NCBI GenBank assembly: GCA_022360315.1
Contig: JAKSDA010000614.1
Span: forward strand, 24,226-88,225
From: Pseudomonadota bacterium
GTDB lineage: Bacteria > Myxococcota_A > Polyangia > Haliangiales > Haliangiaceae
Direction: 5' to 3'
DNA length: 64,000 bases
The notes beneath the pieces are model-generated. The model made no database searches and was not told where the DNA came from. It saw only the letters and a list, made by a program, of their open reading frames with translations. This document shows, piece by piece, positions 9,025 through 18,636 of this stretch. Position 1 is the stretch's first letter. Every line of letters begins with the position of its first letter. The position numbers and the translations under genes were made by a program.

Positions 9025-10221
9025 TCAGGCGCTGGGCCGGCGCCCATTAGCTCGCGCAGACTGGGCTTTGCGCCCGGACGAACCACTGCCAGGACCGCGC
9101 GCTTCGCCGCCCGAGCGAGTCGAACCGGTGCCGCCGGAGCTGGCCTTCGGCGACCCCGTATCAGGTAGAGAAGAGCCGTCTGCGCTGTCGGGCACCTCGA
9201 CACCGATTCGCCGAATATTGTAGTGAGACAGCAGCTTGGCTTCAATCGCGTTGTACACATCCGGGTGCTGGCGCAAGAACTCCTTGCTGTTCTCCCGCCC
9301 CTGCCCGATGCGCTCGCCACCGTACGAATACCAGGCGCCGCTTTTTTCGACGATGTCGACCTCCACGCCCAGGTCGAGCAGATCGCCTTCGCGGGAGATG
9401 CCCTCACCGTAGAGGACGTCGAACTCGACCTCGCGAAACGGCGGTGCGAGCTTGTTCTTGACCACTTTGACCCGTGTCCGGTTGCCGATGGCCCGGCTGT
9501 CTTTCTTGATGGCGCCGATGCGGCGGATATCCAGTCTGATCGAACTGTAGAACTTGAGGGCATTGCCGCCAGTCGTGGTCTCGGGATTGCCAAACATGAC
9601 GCCAATTTTGAGACGGATCTGATTGATAAAGACCACCGTGGTATTCGATTTTGAGATAGCCCCGGTGAGTTTGCGCAGCGCCTGGCTCATCAGACGAGCC
9701 TGCAGACCGACGTGAGAGTCTCCCATCTCGCCCTCGAGTTCGGCCCGCGGGGTGAGTGCGGCGACCGAGTCGATGACAATGATGTCGAGAGCATTGGATC
9801 GCACCAGCATGTCGGCGATCTCGAGAGCCTGCTCGCCGTAGTCGGGTTGCGAGACCAAAAGTTCGTCGGTCTTGACGCCGAGCTTCTTGGCGTAACCCAC
9901 GTCGAGGGCGTGCTCGGCGTCGATGAACGCTGCCACTCCGCCGCGCTTCTGAGCTTCTGCAATGACGTGCAATGTGAGGGTGGTCTTGCCGCTCGATTCG
10001 GGACCGTAGATCTCGACCACCCGACCGCGCGGCAAGCCGCCGATACCGAGGGCGAGGTCCAGTCCGAGTGAACCGGTCGGGATGACCCGCACATCGGCCG
10101 CGATGGGCTCCTTGCCGAGCCGCATGATCGAACCCTTGCCGAACTGTTTCTCGATGGCACCGACGGCCAGATCAATTGCCTTGCCGCGCTGGCTCTCATT
10201 GGTGGTTTCTTTTTGGGCCAT
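9025..10221 (-). CDS. recA: RecA recombinase
   Basis: The 398-residue protein is a full-length RecA: Walker A GPESSGKT (73-80), Walker B IIVIDSVAAL (147-156), the L2 region FGNPETTTGGNALKFYSS and the INQIR motif. It binds single-stranded DNA, drives strand exchange and stimulates LexA self-cleavage in the SOS response. The core ends near residue 342 and is followed by an unusually long tail of about 55 residues rich in Ser, Gly, Pro and Arg, unlike the short acidic tail of E. coli RecA. It is the last gene of the cinA-thpR-recA series, 65 bases after thpR. No SOS box was recognised. Confidence 0.97.
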   Translation of the reverse strand: MAQKETTNESQRGKAIDLAVGAIEKQFGKGSIMRLGKEPIAADVRVIPTGSLGLDLALGIGGLPRGRVVEIYGPESSGKTTLTLHVIAEAQKRGGVAAFIDAEHALDVGYAKKLGVKTDELLVSQPDYGEQALEIADMLVRSNALDIIVIDSVAALTPRAELEGEMGDSHVGLQARLMSQALRKLTGAISKSNTTVVFINQIRLKIGVMFGNPETTTGGNALKFYSSIRLDIRRIGAIKKDSRAIGNRTRVKVVKNKLAPPFREVEFDVLYGEGISREGDLLDLGVEVDIVEKSGAWYSYGGERIGQGRENSKEFLRQHPDVYNAIEAKLLSHYNIRRIGVEVPDSADGSSLPDTGSPKASSGGTGSTRSGGEARGPGSGSSGRKAQSARANGRRPSA

Positions 10222-10286
10222 TCGTCTCTACTCCTGAAAACTGCTTGGATACGCCTTGATGCTGCGGGTCGTCGTCCGGCTCGAGC

Positions 10287-11213
10287 TCACCCCTCGTCGT
10301 CCGACACCGGTACAGCATGATCGTTTGGAGATTGCATTTCAGCCGCCGGCTCCGATCGGATATCCGGCCGCTCGGCCGGCCCGTCAGAGTCCGCCCGAGT
10401 CGGCTCCTCGTCCGGCTCGACTCGGCCCGGCTCCGCTCCCCTGGAATCTTCGGCCGCCCGACCGCTCCGCTCCGCATGAACTTCGCCTTGCATTGCTTGC
10501 CGAGGCGTCCGACCGACTGCAGCGGGTTTCGCCTCGGCCCCCAAGCTCGCGACCTCCCCGTCGACTGATGATGCGTGCTGTGCACTCGACACTTTTAGTG
10601 GTTCGGTCTGACGTTGGGACTCGTCCGGACCCCGTAAAAGCGGCAACTCGGCCTGAATCATATATTCAGAACCAATTGATTTTATTACGCTTTCAAATAA
10701 GATTACGCGATCGACGCGGGTTGTGCTGAATTTTCGTTCAGATGCCTGGGAAAGCAGTGAAGACACATCGTCGGTTCTCTTGACCCGGCCGAGAGTCACG
10801 TGGGGATGAAAGGGTCGTCGCTCTTTTTGGAAACCCAAGTTGGTGACTTTGTCCTCGATGACCGACGCGAGTGCTTCGAGGTGGCCGGCGGGATCGTCGA
10901 CGCCCGCCCAGATGACGCGGGCGTTGCGGTCGCTGGGAAACGCTCCCACCCCCTCGGTAGTGAAATCAAAACAGGGTTTTTCGGCCAGAAGCGGGGCCAG
11001 GTCATCGCACAGGGCGGTGACGATCTCCGGCTGGCTCCAGCCCAAAAATTTGAGCGTGACGTGATACGTCGCCGGGGTTACCCATCGGATCTGGTAGCCA
11101 GCATCGTAGGCGCTGCGGCGCAGGGATTCGGCGACCCGGGCCAGCGACTCGACCGTGGCCATGGCGACCTTGACGCCGAAAAATAGGCGAATTTTGCCCC
11201 GATTACTATTCAT
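10287..11213 (-). CDS. thpR: RNA 2',3'-cyclic phosphodiesterase (2'-5' RNA ligase family)
   Basis: The 308-residue protein carries the two HxT motifs of the 2H phosphoesterase superfamily: HVTLKFLG (51-58) and HPHVTLGRVK (136-145). The first ~195 residues match the usual family length. The rest is a low-complexity tail of about 110 residues rich in Glu, Ala, Pro and Arg, not part of the fold. The start overlaps the end of cinA by 8 bases and recA follows, an order seen in many bacteria. The enzyme hydrolyses 2',3'-cyclic phosphate ends of RNA; its physiological role is unclear. Confidence 0.92.
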   Translation of the reverse strand: MNSNRGKIRLFFGVKVAMATVESLARVAESLRRSAYDAGYQIRWVTPATYHVTLKFLGWSQPEIVTALCDDLAPLLAEKPCFDFTTEGVGAFPSDRNARVIWAGVDDPAGHLEALASVIEDKVTNLGFQKERRPFHPHVTLGRVKRTDDVSSLLSQASERKFSTTRVDRVILFESVIKSIGSEYMIQAELPLLRGPDESQRQTEPLKVSSAQHASSVDGEVASLGAEAKPAAVGRTPRQAMQGEVHAERSGRAAEDSRGAEPGRVEPDEEPTRADSDGPAERPDIRSEPAAEMQSPNDHAVPVSDDEG

Positions 11214-12555
11214 TTTCCGCGCCTGCTCCGGCCCCGCCGGGTCGCTCTGCTGTTTGGCTGGCTTTTTGGCCCGCTCGAGGGTCGTCCTGTGCGCGGTCCA
11301 CGCTGTCGTCTCGCAGCGCGCCGAGGATCATGCGAAGAGCCCAGTGAGCGGTCAGCCGGCGGATTCGCTGCCGGTCGCCAGGCCACTGCAGTCGCTTGGT
11401 AGCGCTGCCACGCGGGCCGACCACCGCTACCCATACCGTGCCCACCGGCTTTTCTGCAGTGCCTCCCTGAGGGCCGGCCACGCCACTCACGGCGACGGCG
11501 TAATCGACTCCGACACGGTCCCGCGCACCGCGGGCCATCTCGACCACGCAGGCCTCGCTGACCGCGCCATGCTCGACCAATGTCGCCTCGGAAACGCCCA
11601 ATTGCCTTTTCTTCTCTTCGTTGGAGTAGGTGACCGCACCGCCGAGATAGTAGGCCGACGATCCGGCGACCTCGGTAATGAGAGCCCCGATCATTCCGCC
11701 GGTGCACGATTCTGCTGTGGCCATAGTGGCACCGACATTCATCAGCGCCCGGCCGAGTGCGGCTGGCAAGCTGTCGTCGTCGGTGCCGTAGAGATCGGGG
11801 GTCAGGCGCTCGCGGATCTCGCTATCCAGCGATTCGAGGCGCTCCATGGCGGCGCTCTGGTCGCGGTCGCGGATGACAAGCTTGACCAGGACTTCCGGAA
11901 ACTTGGCTTGATAATGAATCGACGTGCCCGCGCTGTCGGCGCCCACGCCTTCGAGTCGAGTGGCGATATGCGACTCTCCGGCGCCAAAGGTCCGATAGAT
12001 GCGCCGCGCGATGCGCTGCACTCGTTCCCCCCGGGACTCTCTGAGTGCGACCACCCGGTCTTTGACCGCGCTGGTGAAAATGGCCTTCAGCTCTCGGGGG
12101 ACCCCGGGCATACACACGACAGGCGTACCGCTCATCGAGACTTCGAAACCGGGCGCCAAACCGACTGGATTGGCCAGCACAAAAGCTCCCTCGGGAACTT
12201 CTACCTGCCTGAGATTATTGGGGGTTAATCGAAATTTGGCGGCGGCAAAGCGCTCTTCCATGAGCTTTCTTGAAGGCTCGTGAATGACGGGCGCGACACC
12301 GAGCATCGCAGCGACCACGTCGACAGTCAGGTCGTCCTGTGTGGGCCCGAGCCCGCCAGATACCACTACCAGGTCGGCGCGTCCTGTGGCGTCGCGGAGC
12401 GCTCGTTCCATATCGGGCCGGTCGTCCCGGCAGCTAGACATCCAGGCGACAGTGACTTCAAGCTCCCACAGGGCCTGGGCCAGCCAGGAGGAGTTCGTGT
12501 CGACCACCTCGCCCCGACACAGTTCATCACCAATTGTAAGAATCTCTGCAAGCAC
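11206..12555 (-). CDS. cinA: CinA: competence/damage-inducible protein, nicotinamide-nucleotide amidohydrolase
   Basis: The 449-residue protein has an N-terminal MoaB/Mog-like domain (GGLGPTQDD, 67-75; PVVCMPGVPRELKAI) and a C-terminal CinA domain with the signature AESCTGG (281-287) followed by YSNEEKKRQLG and AVSGVAGPQGGT. The C-terminal domain deamidates nicotinamide mononucleotide to nicotinate mononucleotide in NAD recycling; the N-terminal domain of family members has ADP-ribose pyrophosphatase activity. The start is a GTG at 12555; no better start is in frame. It opens the cinA-thpR-recA operon and is divergent from the phosphatase gene at 12705. A short tail rich in Gly, Ala and Glu ends the protein. 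Confidence 0.95.
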   Translation of the reverse strand: MLAEILTIGDELCRGEVVDTNSSWLAQALWELEVTVAWMSSCRDDRPDMERALRDATGRADLVVVSGGLGPTQDDLTVDVVAAMLGVAPVIHEPSRKLMEERFAAAKFRLTPNNLRQVEVPEGAFVLANPVGLAPGFEVSMSGTPVVCMPGVPRELKAIFTSAVKDRVVALRESRGERVQRIARRIYRTFGAGESHIATRLEGVGADSAGTSIHYQAKFPEVLVKLVIRDRDQSAAMERLESLDSEIRERLTPDLYGTDDDSLPAALGRALMNVGATMATAESCTGGMIGALITEVAGSSAYYLGGAVTYSNEEKKRQLGVSEATLVEHGAVSEACVVEMARGARDRVGVDYAVAVSGVAGPQGGTAEKPVGTVWVAVVGPRGSATKRLQWPGDRQRIRRLTAHWALRMILGALRDDSVDRAQDDPRAGQKASQTAERPGGAGAGAENE

Positions 12556-12704
12556 AGTCGTGATGGTACACGCACATGCCGTCCCGCAAAACGTTGACGC
12601 GCCCTTTGACCCTCACCTATCATCCCGCAGCTATTGTAGTTTGACCTCGCCGAGGTGAATTGCGGATCGAGAAACAGGGCACAGGACCAGAACATACCGT
12701 GTCG

Positions 12705-13472
<768 letters not shown>

Positions 13473-13518
13473 ACGGCCGATCGCCGCGCCGGTTTCAATG
13501 TAATCTCTGCCCAATCAT

Positions 13519-14028
13519 ATGCCAATCTATCGTGTCGACAGTCAACGTTCCGGTATCGTCGTGCGGGCGAGATCGAGCATTCACGATACCAATACGACCT
13601 GGGACACGCTGTCGGGGCGTGTCGAAGCCGATCCGGCCACATTGGATAGCGCCGGCGCCACCGCATCGCTGGTTGTGGACATGACCTCGTACGATGCCGG
13701 CGATTGGCTCAAAAACCGCAAGCTGAAAAAAGACCTCGACCTGGCTCGCCACCCGATTGCGACGTTTGACGTCACTGCGCTGCGCGACGTCCGGCAAAAG
13801 GACCGGGGTCAGTTCTCGGCCACCGCCGATGGCGTGCTGCGCTGGCGCGATCGCGAACTGTCTCTAACCGTCACCGGGCAGGGAATTATCGACAATACGC
13901 GCATCGAGGCCACCGGATCATTCGATATGGATATACGCGAGCTCGGTGTCCAGCCGCCGCGTTTTTTGATGTTCAAGGTCGCCAACGAGGTGACCGTCGA
14001 GGTCACCCTGCACGCGCGTGCAGAATAG
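13519..14028 (+). CDS. YceI-family protein
   Basis: The 169-residue protein matches the YceI lipocalin-like fold along its whole length: YRVDSQRSGIVVRARSSIHD at the start, a DMTSYDAGDWLKNRKL segment, HPIATFDV, and a closing GVQPPRFLMFKVANEVTVEV. YceI proteins form a beta-barrel that binds isoprenoid-like or amphiphilic ligands and are usually periplasmic. Here no signal peptide is seen, so a cytoplasmic location is more likely. It lies 46 bases after the phosphatase gene and may be cotranscribed with it. Confidence 0.88.
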   Translation: MPIYRVDSQRSGIVVRARSSIHDTNTTWDTLSGRVEADPATLDSAGATASLVVDMTSYDAGDWLKNRKLKKDLDLARHPIATFDVTALRDVRQKDRGQFSATADGVLRWRDRELSLTVTGQGIIDNTRIEATGSFDMDIRELGVQPPRFLMFKVANEVTVEVTLHARAE

Positions 14029-14030
14029 CC

Positions 14031-14555
14031 CTACGGTGTCGAACCGCGAATGGCGGCAATGCGCTGCTTGTCGTCCGCCTTGACCGCTGTGACTTGACAG
14101 CGGGCCGGGCTCGATTCCTCGGCGGCGACAAATATCAACTTCTGCGCCCAATACGCGCGTTTTTGGCCCACGTTGCTAGCTTTGCCCAGCTTGTCTTCCA
14201 GCCACGAGGCGAGACTGTCGAAACGACAACCGGGAATGGTGAGGGTGATCTCGGCGACCGTGGACTGGAGAGTTTTGCCGTCGAAGTCGATCTGGACGTC
14301 GGGGACGCGTCCGGCGATCGACGTGGCCGGCCGGATGAAACACCGCTCTGTCGAGGTCTGCGGGTTTGTATAGCAACGCAGCGCCTTGCCCGAGACCACC
14401 GCAAGTGTGGTGGCACCTAGTTCAAAGCCAGCCAGTCCGTTGATGAGCGGTTTGGCCCGCTCGCAACCGGCAAGCCAGGCAAATGCGAGGGAGATGCCGA
14501 GCGCAGCAAGCGCGGCGAGGCGTCGGGGTTGGTTTCCAGTTGGGCGTCTCTGCAC
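14031..14555 (-). CDS. Hypothetical lipoprotein
   Basis: I take the GTG at 14555 as start because AGGAG lies 8 bases upstream; an in-frame start at 14630 would add 25 residues before the signal peptide. The 174-residue product has a basic N-terminus, a hydrophobic stretch and the lipobox LAGC. The mature part has four cysteines that could pair and no family I recognise. It converges on the YceI gene with 2 bases between the stops. Confidence 0.65.
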   Translation of the reverse strand: MQRRPTGNQPRRLAALAALGISLAFAWLAGCERAKPLINGLAGFELGATTLAVVSGKALRCYTNPQTSTERCFIRPATSIAGRVPDVQIDFDGKTLQSTVAEITLTIPGCRFDSLASWLEDKLGKASNVGQKRAYWAQKLIFVAAEESSPARCQVTAVKADDKQRIAAIRGSTP

Positions 14556-14996
14556 AGTCTGTGCTCCTGATCGTGATGCTCGAACAATCCAGACACCGGC
14601 CGCTCCACACTGTTTCCCCGTCCTGGCCAATACTTTTCCAGTGGGGCCGTTCCTCGATATTGCGAACCTACGTTTTGCTCATCGACAGACCCGGCCTACT
14701 GCCGAGTTCCAGCAAGGGGGCTCCATAGGTTGACTTACATTAACCTACATAAGTGGTGCAGTAAGGTATTTCCCATCAAAAACCTATAGTTTTCAAGCGT
14801 TTATGAGTAATAGAGCATACGGCAAAGTATGGCAAACGCGTTATACTTAGTAACTGTTCAAATGAGATAGCAAGAGCGCCGAGACGAACTGGTCGGAGCA
14901 ATAGAACTCGACATCTAACAAAAATTTCACGATTCACTCACGGCTGGCTCACGTGCGCTGCGTTACTCCTTTTGAAAAAGACCAAAGGAGTCTTCC
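14556..14996. other. AT-richer intergenic region upstream of the phosphatase-like gene
   Basis: About 440 bases without a gene. It contains a 6-bp inverted repeat TAGGTT-N10-AACCTA (14726-14747), which could be an operator, and ends with AAAGGAG just before the ATG at 14997. I see no clear promoter pair. Confidence 0.4.
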
Positions 14997-16232
14997 ATGA
15001 CACTTCACGCGCAGACGTTATTGGGAATCACTGGAGCACTGAGCCTGTTTGCCTGTGTCCCAAACGAGCTCGGCCACATCAGAGCCAAGAAGACCGGCGA
15101 CATGGTGGCGGGTCCGGCGCCCCGTGCCGAATTCGATCACGAGCTCGAAGACGCCTGCGGAGATGGTGGCCCGACCATTGCGGGTGATAATCGAATTGTG
15201 CGCGCCCCGTATTTGCAGCAAGTTACCGAGCGCTCGGCTCGTATCTTGTGGACTGTCAACCAGCTCGCGCGTCCCCATGTTGCAGTGACCCCGGCTGCTG
15301 GCGGCGAACCGATTCAGACGGTGACGACGGTCGACGGATCTGCGGCGCGAGGAGCTACCGATCAGCTCATCGCTCGTATCGAGGGCCTCGAGCCGGCGAC
15401 GATCTACTGTTACGAAATTCGCGATGAGAGCGGATTACTCTACACCTCGACCGGTTTCAGAACGGCTCCGGCCATTGGAGGTGACGCTCCGGTTCGATTT
15501 ACTGCCTTTGCCGACCTGGGCAAGCAGACCACCGATCAGTTTGCGGTTTCCGATCAGCTCAACACGGTCAGCTATGATTTTGCACTGGTGCCCGGAGACA
15601 TAGCGTACGGCTCGGGCACCATGGAGGCATTCGAACTCTACTATTTCGATGTCTACGCCGACAAATTGGATAAGATTCCATTTTACCCGGCAGTGGGCAA
15701 CCACGACTATCGCACCGATCGTGCCGGACCGTTCCGTCAGGTCTATTCCCTGCCAGAGAATGGCTCCAACGAGCTCTATTATTCGTTTGATTGGGGCAAC
15801 GTCCATATCGCGGTCATCGACACCGAGAACATCGACGACGCCCAGGTGAGCTGGCTCGACGCTGATCTCGCTGCCACGCGACAACCGTGGAAAGTGGTAA
15901 TGGGTCACCATCCGCCGTATTCATCGGGTTACCACGGCGACGACCTGGAAGTACGGAGGAAATTTTCGCCCATTTTTGCCAGCCGCGGTGTTCAGCTGGC
16001 GCTATTTGGCCACGAGCACAACTACGAACGCACCAAAGACCTCGATGGCACGACCTATATCGTGACCGGCGGTGGCGGTGTCGGCACTCGTCCGGTTGGC
16101 ACTTCGACGTACACCGATTTTTCCGAGCAGGTCGCTCACTTCACGTATGTCGAGGTTGCGGGCAACACGCTCACTTTGTGGGCTGTCGATGCCAGCGGCC
16201 AGACGTTCGATACCGCGGTGCTTCGCCTGTAA
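14997..16232 (+). CDS. Purple-acid-phosphatase-like metallophosphoesterase lipoprotein
   Basis: The ATG follows AAAGGAG by 7 bases. The 411-residue protein has a lipoprotein signal ending LFAC (Cys20), then a fibronectin-like purple acid phosphatase N-domain (about 65-160; APYLQQVTERSARILW), then a calcineurin-like catalytic domain. Metal ligands are seen in order: ADLGK (Asp173), PGDIAYG (200-201), GNHDYR (234-239), MGHHPPY and GHEHNYER (338-345). Such enzymes hydrolyse phosphomonoesters at the cell surface or outside the cell, often for phosphate scavenging. Immediately downstream is a histidine-kinase remnant in another frame. Confidence 0.9.
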   Translation: MTLHAQTLLGITGALSLFACVPNELGHIRAKKTGDMVAGPAPRAEFDHELEDACGDGGPTIAGDNRIVRAPYLQQVTERSARILWTVNQLARPHVAVTPAAGGEPIQTVTTVDGSAARGATDQLIARIEGLEPATIYCYEIRDESGLLYTSTGFRTAPAIGGDAPVRFTAFADLGKQTTDQFAVSDQLNTVSYDFALVPGDIAYGSGTMEAFELYYFDVYADKLDKIPFYPAVGNHDYRTDRAGPFRQVYSLPENGSNELYYSFDWGNVHIAVIDTENIDDAQVSWLDADLAATRQPWKVVMGHHPPYSSGYHGDDLEVRRKFSPIFASRGVQLALFGHEHNYERTKDLDGTTYIVTGGGGVGTRPVGTSTYTDFSEQVAHFTYVEVAGNTLTLWAVDASGQTFDTAVLRL

Positions 16233-16236
16233 CGGC

Positions 16237-16482
16237 CTCTTTTCTGCCATTGTCGGGCGATTGACCGCGGTGGATCATCATTCGCTCGCGGTCATCGACT
16301 CCGGCGCTGGCATGGGGCCTGAATCGGTCGACGCCTGCACCCAGTCGTACTGGCGCGGTGTCAGCAGCGAAGGCCACGGAATCGGCCTGTCGATCGTGCG
16401 TTCACTCAGCGAACGGTTCGGCTGGCGTTTGCGGATCGACAGCCGGGTGGGGGTGGGAACCAGCGCCCATCTGTACTTTTGA
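16237..16482 (+). pseudogene. Remnant of a sensor histidine kinase (C-terminal ATPase lobe)
   Basis: Directly after the phosphatase-like gene, in a different frame, an open stretch encodes about 81 residues with the end of a HATPase_c domain: VIDSGAGMGPE (G1 box), EGHGIGLSIVRSLSERFG (G2 box) and a closing GVGTSAHLYF before a stop. There is no start codon in this segment, and no N-box, dimerisation domain or sensor. The homologous part begins within a few codons of the phosphatase stop, so a deletion probably removed the front of a kinase gene. I regard it as a dead fragment. Confidence 0.75.
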
Positions 16483-16536
16483 CCGGGTCGATCGAGTTTT
16501 TTGTCTGGCCAGCGTGCCGGCGTGTATACAGATGGC

Positions 16537-17034
16537 ATGTCCAAGCCGAAACTACTGTGGCGCGCCCACGAGATCGTCGAAAACCCGTTTCAGTTCTCCC
16601 ACCCGTTTGACGACCAGGCCGAGGTCTGTATGTTTGGCCTGTCACGCCTGGCCGGGCTCAAACGTGCCGGAGTTTCCCTGTCCAAAGTAGCCCCGGGCAA
16701 GGTGTCGTTTCCGCTTCACCGCCATCATGGGGAAGAGGAGTGGATCTACATCCTTTCCGGCAACGGCGAGCTGACCCTCGACGATGAGGTCTCGCCGGTC
16801 GGCCCCGGTGACTTCGCCGCGTTTCCAGCGGGTGGCCCGGCCCACCAGCTGCGCAACTCGTCGTCGGAAGAGCTCGTCTATCTCATGGGCGGCGAATCGA
16901 TGAGCGTCGAGGTCGCCGACTTCCCGGAGCAGAATCTCCGCATGGCCCGCATCGGCGACCCGTTCAATCCCGAAATTGCCCCGCTCGACAGTTTCAAGCG
17001 GATGAGCTTTTCCGGCAACAGCAGTGAGGACTGA
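16537..17034 (+). CDS. Cupin-domain protein
   Basis: The ATG at 16537 begins MSKPKLLW; an in-frame start at 16501 would only add a short non-conserved extension. The 165-residue product has one beta-barrel cupin: motif 1 around FPLHRHHGEEEWIYILSGNG supplies two His and a Glu as metal ligands, and motif 2 lies around GPGDFAAFPAGGPAHQL. Small single-domain cupins of this type bind a metal and act as isomerases, dioxygenases or sugar-binding proteins; the substrate is not evident here. No signal peptide. Confidence 0.82.
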   Translation: MSKPKLLWRAHEIVENPFQFSHPFDDQAEVCMFGLSRLAGLKRAGVSLSKVAPGKVSFPLHRHHGEEEWIYILSGNGELTLDDEVSPVGPGDFAAFPAGGPAHQLRNSSSEELVYLMGGESMSVEVADFPEQNLRMARIGDPFNPEIAPLDSFKRMSFSGNSSED

Positions 17035-17131
17035 TTCAGTTCACTCCGGATGACATCGGCCATCGGCCATTGGATGTGGCGAAACCTGGACCGCTTGCCG
17101 TCGTGGCCATATACAGGCCTATTTTGCCGGC

Positions 17132-18220
17132 TCACGGCGAGCCGGTGAGATTGCGCAGTTCTATCGTTGCCGACAGGACGCGGCGGCGATAACCGTCCGG
17201 GGCTTCAGCGATCGCTCGATCTTCCACCGCGGGACGAATCCCGGTGGCTGCCTTGTTGGCCGGCTCGACCGACCGCGCGACCACTGTTACGCGATATGCT
17301 CGGGGTGGCTGCTCGGACATCTGTGGTAGGTCGCTATCGCCAGTTGCGTTGTAAAACCATTCATCGTCTCGGTTGCCCTGGTCGTCGACAACACCGTCCC
17401 GGTCGAGATCGACGCCGATGGCCACTTGCAGATCTTCCAGCCCGCGGGCGAGTGGCTCGGCGGGCTCATCGCCCTCGCTATCCGGATCCATCATCAGGGT
17501 CGGCACTCCGCCGACCTGGTCAGAATCGTCGATGAAGAATCGGCTGATCTGGGCCCGCACAACCACGCTGCCCGGCGGGTAGCCTCCGTCTGGAAATTCG
17601 ACCCCGCGGCACAATCGCGATGGTTTTTTCGAGATCAGATACCACCCGTCGCGCCGCTCCTTCACATCGAGGATCGGGATCAAATGGCCGCGTTTCAGGT
17701 TGGACACGACCGCGTAGTCGCCGGCCTGAAACTCACTGCCGTCGACGACGATCAAGGAACGCGTCTTAACATCATAGGTCTGGCGCAGCGACGAGATGAT
17801 TCCGCCGATCGGATACACAACCTCGATCTCGTCGGGCCCGTCGCTGCGATTCAGCACGCGCAATCCGCCCGCATCGGAGCATCCGATCAGGTCGTCGATA
17901 TCGCCATTGGGCACGGCGGGACTGGCACTGCGAATGGCCTTGCTCAAAAACGCCATGGAACTGCGCGCCGTGCGCTCCAGCTTCACCATATCGCGATGCT
18001 CTCGGTATCCGTTCATGATACTCATGCCCAGAGAAAACGTCGCCGAGATCGCGATGCTCGCGATGACGAGCGAGATCATGAGCTCGATGAGCGTGACGCC
18101 AGCCTCGGAAAGCCTCTGCGTTTTCGAGCTGAATGGGCGACCGGCATGGGCCAAACTGCCGGCCTCGACAGCCGCAACAGCACGCCTGGTTCGAAAGGAC
18201 TGTCCGGTTACAACACTCAC
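17132..18220 (-). CDS. PilW-like minor pseudopilin
   Basis: The GTG at 18220 overlaps the stop of the upstream gene (GTGA) and has GAGAGG 5 bases before it, so it is preferred over a start at 18316. The 362-residue product carries the type IV prepilin motif GVTLIELMISLVIA: a Gly cleavage site, Glu at +5 of the mature protein and a hydrophobic helix. The long leader of about 45 residues before the cleavage site is unusual, so the true start may lie further in. The rest resembles PilW-type minor pilins. It is the last gene of the fimT-pilV-pilW-like operon and should be processed by PilD and act at the tip or base of a type IV pilus or type II secretion pseudopilus. Confidence 0.85.
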   Translation of the reverse strand: MSVVTGQSFRTRRAVAAVEAGSLAHAGRPFSSKTQRLSEAGVTLIELMISLVIASIAISATFSLGMSIMNGYREHRDMVKLERTARSSMAFLSKAIRSASPAVPNGDIDDLIGCSDAGGLRVLNRSDGPDEIEVVYPIGGIISSLRQTYDVKTRSLIVVDGSEFQAGDYAVVSNLKRGHLIPILDVKERRDGWYLISKKPSRLCRGVEFPDGGYPPGSVVVRAQISRFFIDDSDQVGGVPTLMMDPDSEGDEPAEPLARGLEDLQVAIGVDLDRDGVVDDQGNRDDEWFYNATGDSDLPQMSEQPPRAYRVTVVARSVEPANKAATGIRPAVEDRAIAEAPDGYRRRVLSATIELRNLTGSP

Positions 18221-18636
18221 AGTGTCCTCTCGGTCGTGAATACCAGAGCGTGGGGTTCGTCGCCTCGTTCGACCCAGCTGACCGTTAACGTGAGCAATGC
18301 TCTGTCGCCGTTCCATGCGATCGTCCAGGTGCGGGTAAAAATACCGTCGGGCTCGGGGCGCCCGCGGGCATTGACCCGTTCGCTGTTGTCTTCGATCTCG
18401 TCGAGCGGAATGGTGCGAAACGACTCCATCTTGTCCTCGCCCAGCACCGCTGCTTCGAGCGCGTGGCGCGAATATGAAGTGGCGCGGAACGCGGTGAGCT
18501 GGACCGAGAGGATACCGCTCACACCGATGATCGCGACGGTCATGGCGATGAGCAACTCGGACATGGTGAAGCCGCCCTGGCTGTAGTGGGGATTGTCGGA
18601 AGGGTGCAGGTTCGCGTCAGTTACTCGTCGGTTCAC
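18217..18636 (-). CDS. PilV-like minor pseudopilin
   Basis: The 139-residue protein has a prepilin signal GGFTMSELLIAMTVAIIGVS near residues 21-40, with the glycine before phenylalanine as the cleavage site and Glu27 as the +5 residue, followed by a small globular domain. It overlaps the FimT-like gene by 4 bases (ATGA) and the PilW-like gene by 4 bases, so the three are translationally coupled. Minor pilins of this type prime pilus assembly. Confidence 0.85.
   Translation of the reverse strand: MNRRVTDANLHPSDNPHYSQGGFTMSELLIAMTVAIIGVSGILSVQLTAFRATSYSRHALEAAVLGEDKMESFRTIPLDEIEDNSERVNARGRPEPDGIFTRTWTIAWNGDRALLTLTVSWVERGDEPHALVFTTERTL

Noticed and set aside
11155..12228. A 357-codon open frame on the plus strand
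   Set aside because: Antisense to cinA; no recognisable domain.
12556..12704. Possible LexA/SOS operator upstream of cinA-thpR-recA
   Set aside because: No palindrome resembling a known SOS box was seen in the cinA-phosphatase intergenic region.
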